Notes under the pieces: generated by a model | The model's database searches: none | The model's input: the letters and a program-made list of their open reading frames with translations, nothing else | What the model was told of the DNA's origin: nothing | Position numbers and translations under genes: made by a program | Shown here: piece by piece, positions 7,954 to 18,370 of the stretch | How positions within the stretch are numbered: the stretch's first letter is position 1 | Layout: each line of letters begins with the position of its first letter | NCBI GenBank assembly: GCA_018882585.1 | Contig: VFFB01000014.1 | Coordinates: 1 to 34,877, forward strand | Reading direction: 5' to 3' | From: Candidatus Kapaibacterium sp. | Lineage (GTDB): Bacteria; Bacteroidota; Ignavibacteria; Kapaibacteriales; Kapaibacteriaceae | DNA length: 34,877 bases

Positions 7954-9045
7954 ATGCCCCAACGATTACAACGACGTGCATTTCTCCACACGCTTACCGG
8001 AGCTGTCATGGCACCGGCCATACTGCGTGCGGCCGGAGACAGTCGTGCAGCGCTTGATTCGGCACCAGCCGCGACGCGCCGCCCTGCTGCGATGTCCATG
8101 GCATCGTTCCGCCTTCCGGAGGGAATCCGAAAGGGGCAGACCATCGGCGTTGTGGCACCTGCTAGTGGCGTCATGCCCAGAGAGGTCAGGGACTTCGTCA
8201 GCCTCTGCGACCAGTGGGGCGTACACGTCAAATTAGGGTCGAACATTGGCAAGCGCTCGGGCTACCTTGCTGCATCCGATCAGGATCGTGCCGACGAACT
8301 CATGCGATTCATCGAAGACCCCTCGATCGATGCCATCGTCAGCGGACGCGGCGGTTACGGCGTCATGCGCATACTTCCCATGCTTGACTTCGAATCGATC
8401 AAGCAGGCCGGCAAGCTCATCATGGGCTTCAGTGACATCACCGCACTGCTGATCGCAGTAAATCAGCTCAGTGGTCTTGTAACCTACCATGGCCCTGTGG
8501 CGTCGAGTACCTTCGACGACTTCACGACGACCTCGGTCACGAACGTAGTGCGCCAGAGCGAATCGGGATCTGCCAAATCCGACGTGTCGGCCATGTACTG
8601 CGATGCCAAACTCAAGGTGCTTCACGCAGGAACGGCAAGCGGCCGTCTCACCGGCGGCAACCTCACGATGATCGCCAGTACGTTGGGTACGCCCTACGAG
8701 ATCGACACACGAGGCGCGATTCTCTTTTTGGAAGAGATCAGCGAGGAACCCTATCGGATCGACCGGATGTTGACCCAGCTTCGACTTGCCGGCAAGCTGC
8801 AATCCTGCGCTGCGATCGCCATTGGAAACTTCCGAGACTGTGAGAATCGCCCCGGCCGCTTTCCGGAGCCGTCGTATTCACTCTCGCAAGTACTGCATGA
8901 GTTGATCGGCGATCTTGGCATTCCGGCAGTCTACGGACTCCCATTTGGACACGTACGAAGCAAATTGACCATACCACTCGGCATTCAAGCCGAGTTGAAT
9001 GCAACGGACCGTTCACTCCGTCTGATGGAGCCGGCGGTCATCTGA
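7954..9045 (+). CDS. LD-carboxypeptidase (peptidase S66, muramoyltetrapeptide carboxypeptidase family) with Tat-like signal
   Basis: QRRAFLHTLTGAVMAPAILRAA twin-arginine leader; GQTIGVVAPASGVMP, ISGRGGYGVMRILPMLDF, LIMGFSDITALLIA, YHGPVASS, TGGNLTMIASTLGTPYE, ILFLEEISEEPYRIDRMLTQL. Confidence 0.92.
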   Translation: MPQRLQRRAFLHTLTGAVMAPAILRAAGDSRAALDSAPAATRRPAAMSMASFRLPEGIRKGQTIGVVAPASGVMPREVRDFVSLCDQWGVHVKLGSNIGKRSGYLAASDQDRADELMRFIEDPSIDAIVSGRGGYGVMRILPMLDFESIKQAGKLIMGFSDITALLIAVNQLSGLVTYHGPVASSTFDDFTTTSVTNVVRQSESGSAKSDVSAMYCDAKLKVLHAGTASGRLTGGNLTMIASTLGTPYEIDTRGAILFLEEISEEPYRIDRMLTQLRLAGKLQSCAAIAIGNFRDCENRPGRFPEPSYSLSQVLHELIGDLGIPAVYGLPFGHVRSKLTIPLGIQAELNATDRSLRLMEPAVI

Positions 9046-9089
9046 TCACAACGAACATGAACTACAAGCACCAGCAACATCGAGGTCGT

Positions 9090-12000
9090 ATGAACTTCCT
9101 TGCTTCACTTTTTCGCACTGCCGTGTTGGCCATGCTGTGCATGGTCGGCGTTGGGTCCGTTCGTGCACAGATCTTCAACGTGTACAACGTCAATGCCTCG
9201 GCATTCCCGAAGATCACGGCGGATTACGTGGCACTGGATGCCCTTGGCAATCCGATCCCCAATCTGACGGCCGCGGATTTTGCAATCCGCGAGACGCCGA
9301 ACGGAGTGCCGACGCGTGACCTGACGGCGACGCTGAAGCACAACTGCAAGGACATCACGACCGATCCTCAGTCATCGATCTTGATCATCCTTGACCGGTC
9401 GTTCTCGATGAATGACAAGGTTCAGCCGCTCAACAAGCGTCGCTGGGATTATGCCCGCGATGCCGTCAAGGCCTTTGTCGGGAACGTCAATTTCACCGGC
9501 GAGACACGTGTTGCCGTGGTGTCATTCGCTTCGAATTACGAAACGTGGGTCCCGTGGACGAGCAATCCGAATGAGATCCGAGACACCCTTGACCGACGCG
9601 AGCCCGGAGGTGTCACGAACTATCGTGCGCCGTTCCGAATGGATGACCCCAACAACGTCTTCAAGCTGTTCGCCCAACGACCTGCAAATCTGCCACGGTT
9701 CGTGTTCTTCCTGACGGACGGCCACCCCAACCCAGGCTTTGAGTCCGATGCCGAAGGACTCCGCTGGGCCGACTCCGTATCGAAAGAATGCCAGAAGAAC
9801 AACATCCGATTCTACGGTGTGACGATCCTTGAACAGACGACGCACTATACCCTGTCCAACATCGCACAGGCAACCGGCGGCAAGGCCATCGTCACAAACG
9901 AGCAGAAACTCGTCGACCTGTTTGGCTACCTCGCTCTCGAAACGCAAGTCCGTCGCATTTGCTCGCTCGAGTGGACAACACAGGCTGCCTGCGGCGAAGC
10001 TTCTCGGGACCGAGTTGCCAGCATCACGCTGAAGCGAGGCAACCCCAATCCGACGATGGACGTTAACTATACGGCACCACCGACGGCTGTTGCCCGCGTC
10101 GACATTAGTAATCCGGTCTTGTACTGCGGAGATCCGCCAGCGGGGGGCACTGCCAATGCTGACGTAACCATCACGGCCGTTGGAGCGCCGTTTACGTTCA
10201 CCGGATTCACGGTGACGCCACCGACGTATTTTTCGGTGGTCGACTACAACGTGCCCAACAATCAGCAGACGGCTCCCGCCTCGATCACGATCGCACCGGG
10301 GCAGAAGCGCACGTTCCGCATTCAGTTCAAGCAGGGCACGCTTCGGCAGTTCCGTGCGGCTCAGCTCCTGCTTGAAGGCACGCCCTGCTCGCAGATCATC
10401 TCACTCGTTGGCGGCACTGGACAGATCCTGCTGAACTCACCCGTGGGCGGTGAACTGTTCTCGACTTGCGATACCGTTACGATCAAGTGGGCAGGCGTCT
10501 TGCCAACGGACGAAGTGACGATCCAGTTCTCCGAAGACGATGGCAACACGTGGAACACGATAACCACGACGGCAAAAGGTCTGTCCTACAAGTGGCTCCC
10601 CCCACGGTCCGGCCAGCGCTACCGCATCAAGGTGATCTACGATCCGAAGCCGGACTACACCTGGGCTACGCAGCTTGGTGCCGCCAGCGCCGAAACCTCG
10701 AACTCGATCTCTGTCTCCGAGGATGAACTACGGGTCTACGTGGCCGGCTGGTACGATGGCCCCTCGAAGTTTGGAAGCCAGGTTGTGAGCAACGTCGACG
10801 GCAACGTCGACGGATTCATGACCGAACTTGATGGCGACGGTCGTGTCGTGAAGACGACACTCCTTACCGGTAACGGCAATAACGACGAGAAAGTGATCGG
10901 TGCCATCGTGGACAAGGAGGGTTTTGTTTACGTGGCAGGCCACTTCGAATCGCAGGCCGCGACGTACGGATCCATCGGTATCAACCTGCAGGGGCCGAAC
11001 GACACGAAGAATGTCTTCGTCATGAAGCTCGCTCCGACGGGTAATCAAATGAACTCCGCCCAGATCGGCGGTTCGTCAACACAGCGGTCAACCGTCGAGA
11101 TCACGGACTTCGGCATCGAGTACAACGCCGCCGGACGCCCCCGACTGACGGTCGTAGGACGCTATCAGAAGTTCGCTCGTGCCGGTGCCGACAAGAACGG
11201 CAACTTCATTCAGGTCGGACCGGTGACGTCAACGAACTGGATCAACTTCTACGCTGTCTACGACGAGAACCTTGTCCCATTGTCGATCACCAATGGCCCC
11301 CGCCCCGGCGGTCCCGCCTACTGCGCAAAGACGGTGACTCGCGGGACGTGGACGTACGAGACCGGCACGTATACGGCGCCCAAACCATTCGGATCCCTGC
11401 CCGGACTGCCACACAGTGGCAAGACCGACGTGTTTGTCTCCAAGTACGGTTCGATGCCCACATCAAGCAAGGCCAGCGACTCGTCGTTCAAGGTACTTTC
11501 GCCAACGATCGTGTTCTCTCCGGCAACGGTCACTGTCGACCCCATCGTTCAGGGCTCGTCAACTGCCAAGACGTTCCCCGGTATCCTTCAGAATACCGGA
11601 CCGTTCGACATCGTACTCTGCAATCCTACCTTCTCAGGACCGAATGCCGGAGACTTTGCCATCGTAGGCAAGCTGGGCGGCGTGACGCTACGCCGGGGTC
11701 AGTCCCTTGGTATCGAGATTGCCTTTACCCCGCAGGGTACCGGCCCCCGTACGGCAACGCTCTCGCTGTGCGGCTCTTGCAACGCGCTTGCAACGCTTGT
11801 CATCAACGGCGAAGGCCTGGCCCCATGTGCCTGGTCACTGCTGTCGCCCGTCAACGTCGGTACCGTCGTCAAGGGACAATCCAACACGCTCACAAAGGTC
11901 CAGATCCTTCGGAACGACGGTCCCAACCCCCTTGCCGGAAACCTGCAGTATGTAAGCGGTTCCACAGACATCACGATCACGAAGGGTCTTGGCGCGTTCT

Positions 12001-13808
12001 CGATCCCGTCAGGCCAGTACCTCGAAGTTGATGTCACCTTCACGCCAAGCGGCGCCGGTCCTGCCCAGCGATTCATCAACTTCAACCTGCCATCGGGATG
12101 CGGAGCCGCCATCGGCCTGCTGACTGCGCAGGGTGTCGATCCGGTAATCACCATCGATTCCGTCGACTTCGGCAACCGTCGCGTGCTCACGGTCAACACG
12201 GATACCATCCGCGTAACGAACCGCACGCCGTTGCCCGCTCGCGTGGCGACTCTAGCGCTTTCCGACCCGACGAATGCCCACCTGAAGTTTACACTGCCAA
12301 CCACACCGTTCTCCTTGGCGCCCGACGAGTCGAAGGACATCATTGTGGTCTACACGCCACAGGACCGCTCACAGCAGAGCGTGAATGTGACAGCCACGAT
12401 CGAGGGCAGCGGAGCGACCATCGTTGGCAATGCCCGCGGCGGCGGTATCCTGCCGGCCATCGATGCCAAAGGCTATGCATTCGCACCGTGGACGGTGGGC
12501 CAACAATCTCCCGAGCGCGGAACGGTGACCATCCGCAACACGGACGCGGCAACACCGCTGAACCTCTACTCGATCGCCTTCTCGGGTGCAGCCACAGACT
12601 TTGCCTGGAGCACTCCGCTGCCCCAGATGCCTGTCAACCTGGCTCCGGGTGCTTCCCTGACGCTGGACGTACTGTTCACACCACAGGCACAAGGCGATCG
12701 CGAGATCGACGTCTGCATCGAGCATGATGCCAAGCCGGGACCGGACCCGATCCCACCCTATGCCAAGACGTGCGTCAAGGTGACGGGCATTGGTACCGTA
12801 CCGTCGAAGCTCAGTCCCGTGAACTTTGGAGACGTCCTGACGTGCGCCACGAAGACGGATTCGCGCACCATCGTGATCCAGAACCAGCATCCTACGCAGA
12901 CGCTGACGATCTCGCAGGTCGTGCAGAGCGGTCAGGTCAATGCGTTTGTCGTGCTGCTGGCTGCGCCCCTCACATTGCAGCCCGGCGCGCAGACGACGAT
13001 ACCGGTGCGCTTCGCGCCGCCCACACCCGGTGTATTCAGCGCTGCGTACGAACTCAAGAACGATCAAGGTCTCGACCTGGTCATCAACCTCTCAGGCACT
13101 GGCGTAACAGCCCCCGTCAAGGCCAATTTTGGCACCATCGGTCGCGGCGAAGTCGGCAAGAAGGTCGCAATGCCCATCAGCATTGATGTTGGCAGCATTG
13201 ACACGGTTGCTGTGCGTTCGCTAGACCTGACCGTGACCTTCTCGGAAACCGTACTGGCCTTTGCCGGCTTTGATTCAACGGCACAGCAGGCAGGATGGAC
13301 GTTCACTCCCGACGTTGCAACCCCGGGCCGCCTCGGTATCGGCGCTACGGGGTCGAATGGGGTCGCACCGGGCACCTTTGTAACACCAACGTTCGAGGTC
13401 TACCTGAACGCCGATTCTACGCTTCCGGTAAGCTTGGCGCTGGCGACGAAGGACTATGCATGCCTCGTGCCGACCGGAGACCAGAGCAAGGTCACGATGC
13501 AGCTGACATGCTTTGCCGAAGGACGTCTGATCAAGGTTGGGGCTGCCGGATTCGGCCTGAAGGAACCGATCCCCAATCCGGCCGGCGATGTGGCTGTCAT
13601 CCCCTACTCGACAGGTCTCGAAGTCGAAACGGTCTTTGATGTGATTGACGGCGTCGGCAACGTCGTCAAGCAGATCGTCACTCCCGCCCTTCCGTCTGCC
13701 ACCTACGAGCTCAGTCTGGATGTGTCCAACCTTGGCAGCGGCGTCTACTACGTCCGTATGACCTCGGGTCCGTTCGTCTCCAGCAGAACGCTGATGGTCG
13801 TGCGTTAA
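9090..13808 (+). CDS. Large secreted multidomain protein: VWA domain, SBBP-like repeat region, ASH/choice-of-anchor-D repeats, cohesin-like domain, T9SS C-terminal sorting domain
   Basis: Signal peptide MNFLASLFRTAVLAMLCMVGVGSVRAQ from ATG 9090; MIDAS-like ILIILDRSFSMND; VYVAGHFESQAATYG; repeated 'GP...FTPQGTGPRTATL', 'FTPSGAGPAQRF' type modules; C-terminal EPIPNPAGDVAVIPYST...LGSGVYYVRMTSGPFVSSRTLMVVR. Confidence 0.88.
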   Translation: MNFLASLFRTAVLAMLCMVGVGSVRAQIFNVYNVNASAFPKITADYVALDALGNPIPNLTAADFAIRETPNGVPTRDLTATLKHNCKDITTDPQSSILIILDRSFSMNDKVQPLNKRRWDYARDAVKAFVGNVNFTGETRVAVVSFASNYETWVPWTSNPNEIRDTLDRREPGGVTNYRAPFRMDDPNNVFKLFAQRPANLPRFVFFLTDGHPNPGFESDAEGLRWADSVSKECQKNNIRFYGVTILEQTTHYTLSNIAQATGGKAIVTNEQKLVDLFGYLALETQVRRICSLEWTTQAACGEASRDRVASITLKRGNPNPTMDVNYTAPPTAVARVDISNPVLYCGDPPAGGTANADVTITAVGAPFTFTGFTVTPPTYFSVVDYNVPNNQQTAPASITIAPGQKRTFRIQFKQGTLRQFRAAQLLLEGTPCSQIISLVGGTGQILLNSPVGGELFSTCDTVTIKWAGVLPTDEVTIQFSEDDGNTWNTITTTAKGLSYKWLPPRSGQRYRIKVIYDPKPDYTWATQLGAASAETSNSISVSEDELRVYVAGWYDGPSKFGSQVVSNVDGNVDGFMTELDGDGRVVKTTLLTGNGNNDEKVIGAIVDKEGFVYVAGHFESQAATYGSIGINLQGPNDTKNVFVMKLAPTGNQMNSAQIGGSSTQRSTVEITDFGIEYNAAGRPRLTVVGRYQKFARAGADKNGNFIQVGPVTSTNWINFYAVYDENLVPLSITNGPRPGGPAYCAKTVTRGTWTYETGTYTAPKPFGSLPGLPHSGKTDVFVSKYGSMPTSSKASDSSFKVLSPTIVFSPATVTVDPIVQGSSTAKTFPGILQNTGPFDIVLCNPTFSGPNAGDFAIVGKLGGVTLRRGQSLGIEIAFTPQGTGPRTATLSLCGSCNALATLVINGEGLAPCAWSLLSPVNVGTVVKGQSNTLTKVQILRNDGPNPLAGNLQYVSGSTDITITKGLGAFSIPSGQYLEVDVTFTPSGAGPAQRFINFNLPSGCGAAIGLLTAQGVDPVITIDSVDFGNRRVLTVNTDTIRVTNRTPLPARVATLALSDPTNAHLKFTLPTTPFSLAPDESKDIIVVYTPQDRSQQSVNVTATIEGSGATIVGNARGGGILPAIDAKGYAFAPWTVGQQSPERGTVTIRNTDAATPLNLYSIAFSGAATDFAWSTPLPQMPVNLAPGASLTLDVLFTPQAQGDREIDVCIEHDAKPGPDPIPPYAKTCVKVTGIGTVPSKLSPVNFGDVLTCATKTDSRTIVIQNQHPTQTLTISQVVQSGQVNAFVVLLAAPLTLQPGAQTTIPVRFAPPTPGVFSAAYELKNDQGLDLVINLSGTGVTAPVKANFGTIGRGEVGKKVAMPISIDVGSIDTVAVRSLDLTVTFSETVLAFAGFDSTAQQAGWTFTPDVATPGRLGIGATGSNGVAPGTFVTPTFEVYLNADSTLPVSLALATKDYACLVPTGDQSKVTMQLTCFAEGRLIKVGAAGFGLKEPIPNPAGDVAVIPYSTGLEVETVFDVIDGVGNVVKQIVTPALPSATYELSLDVSNLGSGVYYVRMTSGPFVSSRTLMVVR

Positions 13809-13839
13809 ACGCCCGCCGTCACCATGATTGCACTCTCCC

Positions 13840-13869
13840 AGCGGCCCACCACGGTGGGCCGCTTTCGTT
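13840..13869 (+). terminator. Intrinsic-type terminator hairpin downstream of the VWA/T9SS gene
   Basis: AGCGGCCCACcacgGTGGGCCGCT perfect 10-bp GC-rich stem with 4-nt loop, followed by a short, imperfect T-rich tract (ttcgtt). Confidence 0.75.
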
Positions 13870-13928
13870 AAACCGCCATTCCTGATCTTGCGTCTGTGCG
13901 CCTTTCGTCGATTTCCCGGGAGTCCTTG

Positions 13929-15485
13929 ATGCGTATCATCGTAGCCACAAGCCTTGCTCTCACATTTTCGACCGTGATGTCTGCCCGTGAGACGCCAACG
14001 TGGAGCCGTGACGTAGCGCCGATTATCTATCGCGCATGCGTCTCGTGCCACCATACGGGAGGCATTGCCCCCTTCCCGCTGACAACATTCGAGGAAGTGA
14101 TGTCTATGGCCCAAGCCGTGAACGAGGCCGTGGTCACACGTACCATGCCACCGTATCCGGCTGACCTTACCTATCGGCGTTATGCCCACGAGCGAGCGTT
14201 GTCGAATGACGAGATCACGGCCATCACGGAATGGGTGGCCATGGGCACGCCGGCTGGCGATCTGACGCAGGCCCCGCCGCCCCCACGGTTCGATGACGGA
14301 CCGGCACTGAAGTCTCCGGATCTGGTCGTTACCATGCCGAGATACACTTCGAAGGCGGCCAACAACGACGTCTATCGGTGCTTCACCATGCCAACGAACG
14401 AGTCGGTAGACCGCTATATCGATGCGATCGAGATCGTCCCCGGCAACTCGTCCATCGTTCACCACGTCTTGGTCTTCATCGATACGGCATCGACAACGGC
14501 AGCGCTGGATGCTCAGGACCAGGAACCGGGATATGTTGGATTTGGGGGCGTTGGTTCAACCACGGCAGAACTCGCTGCCGTGTGGGCGCCGGGAGCCACG
14601 CCAACCGTCTTCCCTTCGGGCTTCGGCATCCGACTGCCGAAACGTGCACGTGTCATCTTTCAGATGCACTATCCGGCCGGCACGCAGGGCGAGACCGATG
14701 CAACGTCGATCCGTCTGCGGTATGCCACTCATCCCGCCGTACGTCCCGTCATGATCTCGGCAGTATTGAACCACGAGAACATCGTCAACAAACCATTCCG
14801 CATTCCCGCCAATCAGGTCAAGACGTTCCGGCAGCAGTACACCGTCCCTGCCGACGTATCCGTGCTGGCCGTCGCACCGCACATGCACCTGCTTGGCAAG
14901 AGCGCCAAGGTATGGGTGCGTACTCCGGCATCCGATACGATCCCGATCATTTCCATCCCGCATTGGGACTTTCATTGGCAGATCGCCTACGTCTTCCCAA
15001 CCATGTTGCGTATCACCAAGGGATCGGTACTTGAGTCGCAATTCACCTACGACAACACGTCGTTGAACGAACATAATCCAAGCACTCCACCGGCCGATGT
15101 CCAACGCGGCGAGTCGACTACGGACGAGATGATGCTGACGTTTTTCTACTATGCGCTGTATAGACCCGGCGACGAGAACATCAGGCTTGACGTGGCACTT
15201 ACCCCAACATCGGCAAGTTCCGATACCGACGCAGGCTCATCCTGGAGCGCGATGCCTAATCCCACCACGGGCACGGCATGGATCCGCGGAGTTCGCGTAC
15301 AAGGGCAGCAGGCTTCGATTCGCGTTGTCGATGCCATGGGACGAATCGTCTTCACGGACACCCGCGACGCATTGCAGGACGCCTCCGTGACGATCCCCGT
15401 ACCGGGCCTGACATCCGGCGCATACAACGTTATTGTCACTGACGGACCAAGCATGCAGACGATTCCGTTACGCGTCCTGAAGTAG
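13929..15485 (+). CDS. Secreted cytochrome c/copper type II monooxygenase (PHM-like) protein with T9SS sorting domain
   Basis: Signal peptide MRIIVATSLALTFSTVMSA from ATG 13929 (ORF track uses GTG 13896); heme motif CVSCH; SSIVHHVLVFID, VIFQMHYPAG and APHMHLLGKSAKV His motifs of the Cu-monooxygenase fold; C-terminal MPNPTTGTAWIRGV...LTSGAYNVIVTDG. Confidence 0.82.
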   Translation: MRIIVATSLALTFSTVMSARETPTWSRDVAPIIYRACVSCHHTGGIAPFPLTTFEEVMSMAQAVNEAVVTRTMPPYPADLTYRRYAHERALSNDEITAITEWVAMGTPAGDLTQAPPPPRFDDGPALKSPDLVVTMPRYTSKAANNDVYRCFTMPTNESVDRYIDAIEIVPGNSSIVHHVLVFIDTASTTAALDAQDQEPGYVGFGGVGSTTAELAAVWAPGATPTVFPSGFGIRLPKRARVIFQMHYPAGTQGETDATSIRLRYATHPAVRPVMISAVLNHENIVNKPFRIPANQVKTFRQQYTVPADVSVLAVAPHMHLLGKSAKVWVRTPASDTIPIISIPHWDFHWQIAYVFPTMLRITKGSVLESQFTYDNTSLNEHNPSTPPADVQRGESTTDEMMLTFFYYALYRPGDENIRLDVALTPTSASSDTDAGSSWSAMPNPTTGTAWIRGVRVQGQQASIRVVDAMGRIVFTDTRDALQDASVTIPVPGLTSGAYNVIVTDGPSMQTIPLRVLK

Positions 15486-15539
15486 GACGGGTTGCTTCGT
15501 ATCTTCGCATGAAGAACTCAACCCAACGGAGCGTACGTC

Positions 15540-16604
15540 ATGATCGATCGCATCACCGAAGCCCTTGGCGACAAGGCCTCGTATTACCTTGATCATACCT
15601 GCACGACGATTCCGCACGCTGCTCTGCACGTCCCGTCGCCTGATGTGGTCGACCGCATCTTTACGGCATCAGACCGCAACTCGCGCGTTCTGCACAACCT
15701 GCACTGGATGCACGCTACGGGTCGGCTTGCCAACACTGGCTACGTGTCCATCCTGCCGGTAGACCAAGGCATCGAGCACAGCGCCGGAGCATCGTTTGCC
15801 AAGAATCCGATGTACTTCGATCCCGAAAACATCGTGCGCTTGGCCATCGACGGTGGCTGCAATGCCGTGGCATCGACCTATGGCGTGCTTGGCGCCGTTG
15901 CCCGTAAGTATGCCCACAAGTTTCCGTTTGTGGTCAAGATCAACCACAACGAACTGCTGACGTATCCCAACAAGTTCGACCAGATCATGTTCGGCACGGT
16001 CAAGCAGGCAGCCGATATGGGCGCTGCCGCCGTCGGCGCAACCATCTACTTTGGCTCGCCCGAGAGTGGACGCCAGATCGTCGAGATCGCCCAAGCCTTC
16101 GCACTTGCTCACGAACTTGGCATGGCCACCATCCTGTGGTGCTACATCCGTAACAGCGCATTCAAGAGCGACAAGGATTATCACGTCGCCGCCGATCTTA
16201 CCGGTCAGGCCAATCATCTTGGTGTCACCATCGAAGCCGACATCATCAAGCAGAAGCTGCCCGAGAACAACGGGGGCTTTCTGGCACTCAACACCGGCGA
16301 CTCGTCGTATGGTAAACTCGACAAGCGTATGTACGACGAACTGTCAAGCGACCATCCGATCGACCTTTGCCGCTATCAGGTAGCTAACTGCTACATGGGC
16401 CGTATCGGCCTGATCAACTCGGGCGGACCGTCCGGCTCGAACGACATTGCCGAAGCCATCACGACGGCCGTGATCAACAAGCGTGCCGGCGGCATGGGCC
16501 TCATCTCGGGTCGCAAGGCCTTCCAAAAACCATATGCCGACGGTGTGGCCATCTTGCACGCCATCCAGGACGTCTATCTCACGTCCGAGGTCACCGTCGC
16601 CTGA
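15540..16604 (+). CDS. fbaB: Class I fructose-bisphosphate aldolase (DhnA/FbaB type)
   Basis: [87 protein letters not shown]. Confidence 0.9.
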   Translation: MIDRITEALGDKASYYLDHTCTTIPHAALHVPSPDVVDRIFTASDRNSRVLHNLHWMHATGRLANTGYVSILPVDQGIEHSAGASFAKNPMYFDPENIVRLAIDGGCNAVASTYGVLGAVARKYAHKFPFVVKINHNELLTYPNKFDQIMFGTVKQAADMGAAAVGATIYFGSPESGRQIVEIAQAFALAHELGMATILWCYIRNSAFKSDKDYHVAADLTGQANHLGVTIEADIIKQKLPENNGGFLALNTGDSSYGKLDKRMYDELSSDHPIDLCRYQVANCYMGRIGLINSGGPSGSNDIAEAITTAVINKRAGGMGLISGRKAFQKPYADGVAILHAIQDVYLTSEVTVA

Positions 16605-18370
16605 TGTCCTCAACCGCACCTCGCCAAGGGGCATTGACGGAACTCAAGCGACTGCTGCCATACGTCAAACGGTATGCAAGGCTTGTGTGGCTGGGCCTGC
16701 TCTTTATTACCCTGTCCAACGTCTGTTCGACGACCATTCCACGTGTTGTCGGCGCAGCGATCGATGCCCTGAAGACCAACGTGATCGACGACACGTCGAT
16801 GTTGCTCATGGTTGGACAGATCCTAGGGCTGACCATAGGCAGTGGCTTCTTCATGTGGGCCACGCGCCGAACGATCATCGTGATGAGCCGTTATGTCGAA
16901 GAGGATCTTCGGAACGACTTCACGGCGGCACTTCAGCGACAGTCGCAGCGATTCTTCCACGAGCGCTCGACGGGGCTGATCCTTGCCCACTTTACAAGTG
17001 ACATCGGCTCGGTACGTGAGTTCATCGGTCCGGCCATCATGTACTCGGCCAACACCGTCACCACCTTTGCCTTCGCCCTTTCGTGGATGCTTAGCATCAA
17101 CGTCCCGCTCACCGCATCCATCGTCCTGCCCGTGCCCCTGCTTGCCTGGGCCACGTATCGGTTGGGACGCATGATCCATGAACGCTACAAGGTCGTGCAG
17201 GAACAGTACGAGCATATCACGACGCAGGCGCAGGAGACCTTCTCGGGCGTACGCGTCGTGCGCGCCTACGTCCGCGAGGAACAGGAGTCGCGACGGTTCG
17301 ATGATCTGTCGGAGACGTACTATCGCAAGAACATGCGCCTTGCCCGCGTGAACGGCCTGATGATGCCGTCGATGACCGTTCTGTTCAACATCACCTATCT
17401 GATGGTCATCGGCTTCGGCGGAATGCTGGTGATGCGCGATCGTCTCTCCGTTGGCGATCTCACGCAGTTTTTCATCTACCTGAACCAGCTGCTGTGGCCC
17501 ATCGCTGCAATCGGCTGGGTCACAGGCATGATCCAGCGCGGTGCCGCTTCGATGGGACGTCTCGGCACGTTCATCGACGCCGTACCCGATATCGCCGATG
17601 GCCCATCGACGAATACCGACATCAAGGATCTCAAGGGATCGATTCGCTTCAGCGGAGTGTCGCTACGGCACGGTGCGACGACCGTGCTTGACAACATCAC
17701 GATCGACGTTCCTTCAGGGACTTCGCTGGGCATCGTCGGACAGGTCGGCTCCGGGAAGTCATCCATGGCCTCGCTCCTGCCTCGACTGTACGACGTTTCG
17801 GAAGGCTCGATCGCGATCGATGGACATGACATACGCACGATACCATTGCATGTGCTGCGGGGTGCCATCGCCATGGTGCCGCAAGAGGCTTTTCTGTTTT
17901 CGGATACCATCCGAAACAACGTCCGATTCGGACGTCCCGAGGCTTCCGACGCCGACGTGGAACAGGCTGCACACGTGGCGCAACTCGACGCCGACATTAC
18001 CAACCTGCAGAACGGCTACGAGACCCTTGTTGGCGAACGGGGCGTTACCCTCTCGGGCGGCCAGAAACAGCGCACGGCCCTTGCCCGTGCAATCCTGAGC
18101 GACCCCGCCATTCTGATATTGGACGACTCACTTTCGGCCGTTGATACGGATACGGAAGAACGGATCCTTCGTGGCCTGGCGTCCGTGATGCAGCATCGAA
18201 CAACCATCATGATCGCCCATCGCATTTCGACCGTCCAGCACTGCGACACGATCATCGTCCTGCACGAAGGCAAGATCATCGAACGCGGCTCGCACGCCGA
18301 GCTACTTGCGCTCGGCGGACAGTATGCTGATATGTATGAACGTCAACTCCTCCTGGAGGAACTCGCATGA
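16604..18370 (+). CDS. ABC transporter, fused permease/ATP-binding exporter (MsbA/MdlB-like)
   Basis: TM domain; Walker A GQVGSGKSS, Q-loop VPQEAFLFSDTIRNN, signature LSGGQKQRTALARAI, Walker B AILILDDSLSAVD, H-loop IAHRIST; 1-nt overlap with aldolase stop. Confidence 0.95.
   Translation: MSSTAPRQGALTELKRLLPYVKRYARLVWLGLLFITLSNVCSTTIPRVVGAAIDALKTNVIDDTSMLLMVGQILGLTIGSGFFMWATRRTIIVMSRYVEEDLRNDFTAALQRQSQRFFHERSTGLILAHFTSDIGSVREFIGPAIMYSANTVTTFAFALSWMLSINVPLTASIVLPVPLLAWATYRLGRMIHERYKVVQEQYEHITTQAQETFSGVRVVRAYVREEQESRRFDDLSETYYRKNMRLARVNGLMMPSMTVLFNITYLMVIGFGGMLVMRDRLSVGDLTQFFIYLNQLLWPIAAIGWVTGMIQRGAASMGRLGTFIDAVPDIADGPSTNTDIKDLKGSIRFSGVSLRHGATTVLDNITIDVPSGTSLGIVGQVGSGKSSMASLLPRLYDVSEGSIAIDGHDIRTIPLHVLRGAIAMVPQEAFLFSDTIRNNVRFGRPEASDADVEQAAHVAQLDADITNLQNGYETLVGERGVTLSGGQKQRTALARAILSDPAILILDDSLSAVDTDTEERILRGLASVMQHRTTIMIAHRISTVQHCDTIIVLHEGKIIERGSHAELLALGGQYADMYERQLLLEELA

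Noticed and set aside
11500-13110. Possible long DNA repeats within the VWA gene
   Set aside because: The ASH-like modules are similar at the protein-fold level, but I do not see long exact nucleotide repeats.
13275-14465. 396-aa minus-strand ORF spanning the VWA/T9SS to cytochrome gene boundary
   Set aside because: Crosses two real plus-strand genes and the terminator hairpin; no protein-like motifs.
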